Positions 5,361 through 8,333 of a stretch of 8,333 nt of DNA are shown here, piece by piece; position 1 is the first letter of the stretch, and the number at the start of each line of letters is the position of its first letter. The notes under the pieces were generated by a model. The model worked only from the letters and a program-made list of their open reading frames with translations. It was not told where the DNA came from and searched no databases. The translations under genes and the position numbers were made by a program. This DNA comes from Chitinophagaceae bacterium (lineage in GTDB: Bacteria > Bacteroidota > Bacteroidia > Chitinophagales > Chitinophagaceae): positions 1-8,333 of the forward strand of contig JACMLD010000419.1 of NCBI GenBank assembly GCA_014379785.1. Reading direction: 5' to 3'.

Positions 5361-6839
5361 GATTGTGAGGCGTTGGAAGTTTTGACGCAGAAGGTGCTTA
5401 GCTTGCAGTACCCAGAAACAAAGGGCGAGTTTGTGAGCGAAACGGATATTGTGGATATAAATAACCAGAAACGAGAGCATCCATACGGGTTCAAAAGAAA
5501 CAAATTTGTTATTTCAGGTCTTGAATCGATTAACAAGGCTGCATATTGGGATTATCAGCGTGAGCGGGTATATTTGAAAACGAATCCTGTTTTGAAAAAA
5601 GGAACACATAACAGACCAGTTACAGTAAAGCCTATGGTTCCAAATCAGATTATTGAGTGTAAACGACCAAGTACATGCTCAAAATGCGGTTCAACAAACA
5701 TTTGGGAACATAATAATAGGTCAAGCAGAATTGCTGTTGACCTTAAGTTTACACGTTATGGCATCAAAAGGTGGATCACTAAGTATTTGTATAAACGATA
5801 CATATGCAGCAATTGTTGGAAAACTTTTTCATCAAACATCATGGCATCTAAAAGTCACATTGGCACAGAACTCCTTGCATATTCGATATATCAATGTATC
5901 GAACTACGTTTACCAATAACAACCATTGAAAAAAGTCTGAATGAACTTTTTGAGCTTTCGCTAGGGCTAGGAACAATAAGTCATGTTAAGACATATGCGG
6001 CAAGTACCTATGAAGCTACTTTCGAGAAGATACTCATGGGACTCTGTAATGGCCATCTTCTCCATGCTGACGAGACAAAAATATCCTTAAAAAACGGCAG
6101 CGGTTTTGTTTGGGTATTTGCAAGCATGGACGAGGTCGCCTATTTTTATACCGATACTCGCGAAGGTGATTACACACAATCTCTACTCAAGGATTTCAAA
6201 GGTGTTCTGGTATCTGATTTCTACGCAGCATATGACAGCATCAATTGCCCGCAGCAAAAGTGTCTCATCCATCTGATCCGTGACATAAACGATGCTCTGT
6301 ACAAGAATCCATATGACGAAGGACTAAAACAGTTGGCAGAAGGATTCACTAACTTGTTACGTCCAATGATTGAAACGATAGACCGCTTTGGGCTGAAACA
6401 CCATTTTCTGAAGAAACATCTCCCCTCTGTGGATCGTTTCTACAAGTATCTCTTGCATCTGGGTTTGGTAACCGAGACAGCGGTCAAATTCAGGGAGAGG
6501 TTTGAGAAAAACAAGGATAAACTTTTTACCTTCCTTAATCATGATGGAATTCCTTGGAACAATAACAATGCTGAACATGCGGTGAAACCCTTTGCCATGC
6601 TCCGAAATATTATCAAGGGTGTAACCACCGAAAAAGGGCTACGAGAGTATTTAATTCTCTTGAGTATCTGCGAAACATGCAAATACCGTGGACTGGACTT
6701 CCTTGATTTCCTGAGGTCAGGCGAAAAGGATATCGATGTTTTTGCTGCAAGTCAGCAAAGGCGTCGGAGAAGCACCAAAATCAGGCATACCTCCGAGGTT
6801 TCTGAAAACCTCGGAGGTCTTGTTGCACCCCTAACATAA
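5361..6839 (+). CDS. Zinc ribbon plus IS66-like DDE transposase, C-terminal part of the nuclease-transposase fusion
   Basis: This is the same frame as the nuclease part, beyond the TAG. Numbering from the TTG at 5373 gives 488 residues. It starts by finishing the nuclease domain, then has a linker with KREHPYGFKRN and a zinc ribbon with Cys102-x2-Cys105 and Cys145-x2-Cys148. A DDE domain like that of IS66 transposases follows: HADET (Asp233), VSDFYAAYDS (Asp282) and NNNNAEHAVKPFA (Glu401). All three catalytic carboxylates are present. Such enzymes cut and join transposon ends. No independent start is convincing: the TTG at 5373 has no good ribosome-binding site and the first in-frame ATG (5634) lies just before the zinc ribbon, so the natural product was probably one protein starting at 3936. 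The last 18 residues (HTSEVSENLGGL and on) come from palindrome copy 3. The DNA here is visibly more AT-rich than the first half. Confidence 0.82.
   Translation, partial: DCEALEVLTQKVLSLQYPETKGEFVSETDIVDINNQKREHPYGFKRNKFVISGLESINKAAYWDYQRERVYLKTNPVLKKGTHNRPVTVKPMVPNQIIECKRPSTCSKCGSTNIWEHNNRSSRIAVDLKFTRYGIKRWITKYLYKRYICSNCWKTFSSNIMASKSHIGTELLAYSIYQCIELRLPITTIEKSLNELFELSLGLGTISHVKTYAASTYEATFEKILMGLCNGHLLHADETKISLKNGSGFVWVFASMDEVAYFYTDTREGDYTQSLLKDFKGVLVSDFYAAYDSINCPQQKCLIHLIRDINDALYKNPYDEGLKQLAEGFTNLLRPMIETIDRFGLKHHFLKKHLPSVDRFYKYLLHLGLVTETAVKFRERFEKNKDKLFTFLNHDGIPWNNNNAEHAVKPFAMLRNIIKGVTTEKGLREYLILLSICETCKYRGLDFLDFLRSGEKDIDVFAASQQRRRRSTKIRHTSEVSENLGGLVAPLT
6789..6818 (+). repeat. Palindromic repeat, copy 3, at the 3' end of the fusion gene
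   Basis: Arms of 13 bases (6789-6801 and 6806-6818, ACCTCCGAGGTTT and complement) surround CTGA. It is the same family as the copies at 3882 and 5056. It encodes part of the C-terminus of the transposase frame, which stops 19 bases later, and lies 31 bases before the start of a truncated REP-associated transposase gene. Confidence 0.88.
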
Positions 6840-6849
6840 GGACAAAACG

Positions 6850-6999
6850 ATGCAAGCTATCATCCCGCTTGAACCGGGTCATTATTACCATATCTACAAT
6901 CGAGGCAACAACCGGGAGAACATCTTCATTGAAGAGCGGAACTATCGCTACTTCATGCAGTTGTATCAAAGAAAACAAATAGGGACATCCCCGAATTAA
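6850..6999 (+). pseudogene. REP-associated tyrosine transposase (RAYT, Y1/Transposase_17-like), N-terminal fragment
   Basis: The ATG at 6850 is preceded by AGGA at 6839-6842. The first 40 or so residues, with GHYYHIYNRGNNRENIF and a following NYRYFMQLY, are the characteristic N-terminus of RAYT proteins. These are single-strand Y1 transposases thought to mobilise REP palindromes. The family is normally about 150-250 residues. Here homology ends after Tyr39-Gln40, and nine unrelated residues lead to TAA, so both the His-hydrophobe-His motif and the catalytic Tyr are missing. The break falls near 6970, at the start of a short stretch with two copies of GGACATC (6983 and 7011) that may be the edge of another element. 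Its closeness to palindrome copy 3 suggests it belonged to the enzyme family that moved those repeats. Confidence 0.75.
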
Positions 7000-7032
7000 A
7001 GGGAAGAACAGGACATCTATATTTATCTTGCG

Positions 7033-7176
7033 TCACGTTATCTTCTTCTTTCCCTTCCCTGCCAACCCCTTAAAATTCTCACCCGTCACCACCGGCTTGC
7101 CCGACCGTTTCTCAATATCCCTGCGTATGCTGCCGGCCACGGCGCCCTTACTCGCCTTGTCTCGGCTCCGTTCATA
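7033..7176 (-). pseudogene. C-terminal gene fragment, possibly BRO/DinD-type DNA-binding protein
   Basis: On the minus strand an open frame of 47 codons ends at TGA (7033-7035) and contains AVAGSIRRDIEKRSGKPVVT, then a lysine-rich tail. An AGxxRxxIExxxGKPVV pattern is what I recall from the C-terminal part of some BRO-family/DinD-like phage-related proteins. An in-frame stop at 7177-7179 lies immediately upstream and no start codon is available, so this is a remnant rather than a gene. The identification is tentative. Confidence 0.35.
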
Positions 7177-7198
7177 TCAGACTACTGCTTTTTGTTCA

Positions 7199-7335
7199 CT
7201 AAAAGACGCGGAGATGCGGAGGCAGGTCGTTGACGACGTGGTGGAGACCTTCCTTGAGGGTGGCTGCACCAAAATTGGTGAGAAAACCAATAGGCAGGTT
7301 CATCAGAAGCATAAAGGTCAGAACTGCTTGCTATG
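7199..7335 (-). pseudogene. GxxExxY-family protein, C-terminal fragment (frameshifted)
   Basis: The minus strand encodes QAVLTFMLLMNLPIGFLTNF followed by GAATLKEGLHHVVND, ending at TAG (7199-7201). This matches the C-terminus of GxxExxY proteins (PD-(D/E)xK-like, function unknown), which typically read HxxQLLTYLRL, then a GLLINFG segment and a final KRFVN-like tail. The expected HSKQ is present at 7324-7335 but one frame over, and stops follow in every useful frame upstream, so only about 45 residues of a protein of roughly 125 residues remain. It precedes the other minus-strand fragment by 22 bases. Confidence 0.6.
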
Positions 7336-7379
7336 CTGAGATCATTCAGGTTGTATTGGGTAAATGCGGGATATCCCTT

Positions 7380-7793
7380 TTAAGCAGCCACCAACAGCTC
7401 TGTCACACCCATTCCCTTCACCTTTTCCCAAAACTTCCGGTCAGCCGTCAGAAAGCGGCACCCGAGTCGGCTGGCAAGAACATGATAAATGGCGTCATAG
7501 GCGCTGATCTTGTGTTTCATGGCTAGTGTCATTGCTTCCAGATACTCAGGGCTGTCGAGTTCATGCACATTGAACTCAAAGGCGCTGATAAGTTCGAAGG
7601 CCTCCAGCGCTTCTTCCGGGGAAAGTTTGACCTTGGTGGCAAGAACATTGGCGATTTCGTAGAAAAACAGGCTTGGAACAGCGATCTCGTTTGTACCGGA
7701 GATATGATCATTGCGGATGCGCATAGCATTTTCTGCACCAGCCTCATCGGCAAAGATCCATTTCAGCGCGACAGAGGAATCAAGCACGATCAT
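7380..7793 (-). CDS. vapC: VapC-like PIN-domain ribonuclease toxin
   Basis: This 137-residue protein is a complete PIN domain. The acidic active site is visible as Asp5 (IVLDSSVAL), Glu46 (FFYEIANVL), Asp100 (ISAYDAIYH) and Asp118 (FLTADRKFW), the four carboxylates that bind metal in VapC toxins. VapC enzymes cut specific RNAs, often initiator tRNA or rRNA, when the antitoxin is degraded. The ATG overlaps the stop of the antitoxin gene as ATGA (7790-7793), so the two are translated together and the antitoxin is made first. No feature suggests damage. The RNA target cannot be read from sequence. Confidence 0.92.
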   Translation of the reverse strand: MIVLDSSVALKWIFADEAGAENAMRIRNDHISGTNEIAVPSLFFYEIANVLATKVKLSPEEALEAFELISAFEFNVHELDSPEYLEAMTLAMKHKISAYDAIYHVLASRLGCRFLTADRKFWEKVKGMGVTELLVAA

Positions 7794-8068
7794 CGTGAAT
7801 CCCTGCTTTCGCGCACCGCCTTTACAACATCCACCAGTTTGGTTGCAGTGCGGTTGCGTTCGCGCCAGGTATCCATGGCTCCGGACAGGGCTTCGAGCCG
7901 CTGGCCACGGTTTTTATTTTGCACCTTTTCCTCGTATTCGGAAATCGAGAGGATGACCGCCAGCGGCTTGTTGGCACGGGAGATAGTCACGGACTCATTA
8001 GTTTCCGCCACCATGTCGAGGATATGTCCCAGATTTTTTCTCAAATCCATGGTTGTCAATGTCTGCAT
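7790..8068 (-). CDS. Phd/YefM-type antitoxin, partner of the PIN toxin
   Basis: This 92-residue protein has the Phd/YefM N-terminal DNA-binding fold. MDLRKNLGHILDMVAETNESVTI occupies about residues 7-29, then ANKPLAVILSISEYEE leads into a charged C-terminal region (about 48-92), which in this family wraps the toxin. Translation starts at the ATG at 8066-8068, with a GGAAAGGGG-type ribosome-binding site at about 8075-8083 on the minus strand. Such antitoxins bind the toxin and, with it, repress their own promoter; a palindrome overlaps the promoter just upstream. The Phd-family antitoxin paired with VapC is a common combination. The gene is intact. Confidence 0.9.
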   Translation of the reverse strand: MQTLTTMDLRKNLGHILDMVAETNESVTISRANKPLAVILSISEYEEKVQNKNRGQRLEALSGAMDTWRERNRTATKLVDVVKAVRESRDSR

Positions 8069-8100
8069 GATGCTACCCCTTTCCTGTCTATTATGACTAT

Positions 8101-8115
8101 ATCATAGACTATGAT
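8101..8115. promoter_or_regulatory. Operator-like palindrome over the -10 box
   Basis: ATCATAG-A-CTATGAT is a perfect inverted repeat with seven-base arms and covers the -10 element. A Phd-type antitoxin dimer bound here would block RNA polymerase, which fits the usual autoregulation of these operons. Related CTAT-rich half-sites lie on both sides (8095-8100 and 8116-8125), so there may be more than one binding site. Confidence 0.6.
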
Positions 8116-8129
8116 AGTAGCTATATCAA
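8101..8129 (-). promoter_or_regulatory. Sigma70-like promoter of the toxin-antitoxin operon
   Basis: On the minus strand TTGATA (8124-8129) and TATGAT (8101-8106) are separated by 17 bases. Each differs from the -35/-10 consensus by one base. Transcription would begin near 8093-8095, about 25 bases before the antitoxin ATG. Confidence 0.75.
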
Positions 8130-8161
8130 TTATCCCGGCTGAAATTATTCTTCTCTGTCGC

Positions 8162-8333
8162 TTAGCGGAAAAACGAGATTCCCAGCAGGAATTTGCTGGA
8201 ATTGAGCGGTTCGTTGGGAGAGGCGGTGCCGGCGTTGGAGATGTGATGGTAGCGGTACTCGGCCATCAGTGCCACGTCCTTGCGGATCAGGTACTGCAGG
8301 CCGGTGCCGCCCTGGTAGGAAAAATCAAGGCGC
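8162..8333 (-). CDS. PagL-like lipid A 3-O-deacylase / acyloxyacyl hydrolase, C-terminal part
   Basis: The last 56 codons of a minus-strand gene are visible, ending at TAA (8162-8164). The sequence has outer-membrane beta-strand character: alternating residues, closing in LLGISFF and a terminal Arg after Phe. It contains YRYHHISNAG followed ten residues on by a Glu in NEPLNSS. In PagL the catalytic triad is His-x-Ser within an HxSN motif plus a downstream Glu, and all three are present here (HIS and Glu). The enzyme removes an acyl chain from lipid A in the outer membrane. The 5' part lies outside the window. The DNA is GC-rich and looks native. Confidence 0.8.
   Translation of the reverse strand, partial: RLDFSYQGGTGLQYLIRKDVALMAEYRYHHISNAGTASPNEPLNSSKFLLGISFFR

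Noticed and set aside
3882..6818. The three palindromes as a CRISPR array
   Set aside because: The units are over 1 kb apart with coding sequence between them and no regular spacers.
7028..7339. Plus-strand open frame of 103 codons
   Set aside because: The translation is unlike any protein I recognise, while the minus strand of the same DNA encodes two recognisable gene stumps.
7369..7378. GGGATATCCC palindrome after the PIN toxin gene as a terminator
   Set aside because: The arms are only five bases with no loop and no T-run follows on the minus strand, so it cannot be supported as a terminator.
7563..8096. Plus-strand frame of 177 codons opposite the toxin-antitoxin genes
   Set aside because: It is antisense to two intact, well-matched genes with their own promoter, and has no ribosome-binding site or domain signal.

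Overview
The window looks like chromosomal DNA of a Gram-negative bacterium. It begins inside an RND/MMPL-type inner-membrane exporter and ends inside a PagL-like outer-membrane lipid A deacylase. Both are GC-rich, cleanly coding genes of housekeeping or envelope type. Between them lies about 6.5 kb of accessory DNA with lower and uneven GC. It holds defence-like genes, toxin-antitoxin-type pairs, repeats and gene fragments. The short GC-rich hairpin element and the gene types would fit a proteobacterium, perhaps Desulfuromonadota, but I cannot fix the taxon from the sequence.

Layout. 1-1371 (+): C-terminal 456 residues of an MMPL/RND exporter. 1476-2189 (+): an HI0074/HI0073-like HEPN plus nucleotidyltransferase (MNT) pair; the MNT gene carries a single-base frameshift in its active-site motif. 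2199-2320: a MITE-like element with a GC-rich hairpin at each end. 2321-2477 holds nothing I can recognise. 2478-3761 (-): an intact McrC-type restriction nuclease subunit without a recognisable McrB. A 4-nt stop/start overlap joins it to a short ORF that may be the tail of a lost partner. 3936-6839 (+): one long reading frame broken by a single TAG at 5358-5360. Its first part is a TM0106/RecB-like protein: Cas4-like Cys cluster plus DEDD-type RNase H fold. Its second part is a zinc ribbon plus an IS66-like DDE transposase domain. Three copies of one palindrome (about 30-33 nt) sit just before this frame, inside it and at its 3' end. 6850-7335: a graveyard of three gene fragments, namely a REP-associated tyrosine transposase N-terminus (+), a possible BRO/DinD-like C-terminus (-) and a GxxExxY-protein C-terminus (-). 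7380-8068 (-): an intact Phd/VapC-type toxin-antitoxin operon with a clear sigma70-like promoter and an overlapping operator-like palindrome. 8162-8333 (-): C-terminus of a PagL-like acyloxyacyl hydrolase.

How it fits together. The middle looks like a defence and mobile-element hotspot under decay. Two systems appear to have lost a partner (MNT, McrB), the nuclease-transposase protein is split by one nonsense codon, and the palindromes lie at several of the breakpoints. The best candidate for an unusual system is the RecB-like nuclease / zinc ribbon / DDE transposase fusion at 3936-6839 with its associated palindromes. The chemistry is inferred from motifs only.
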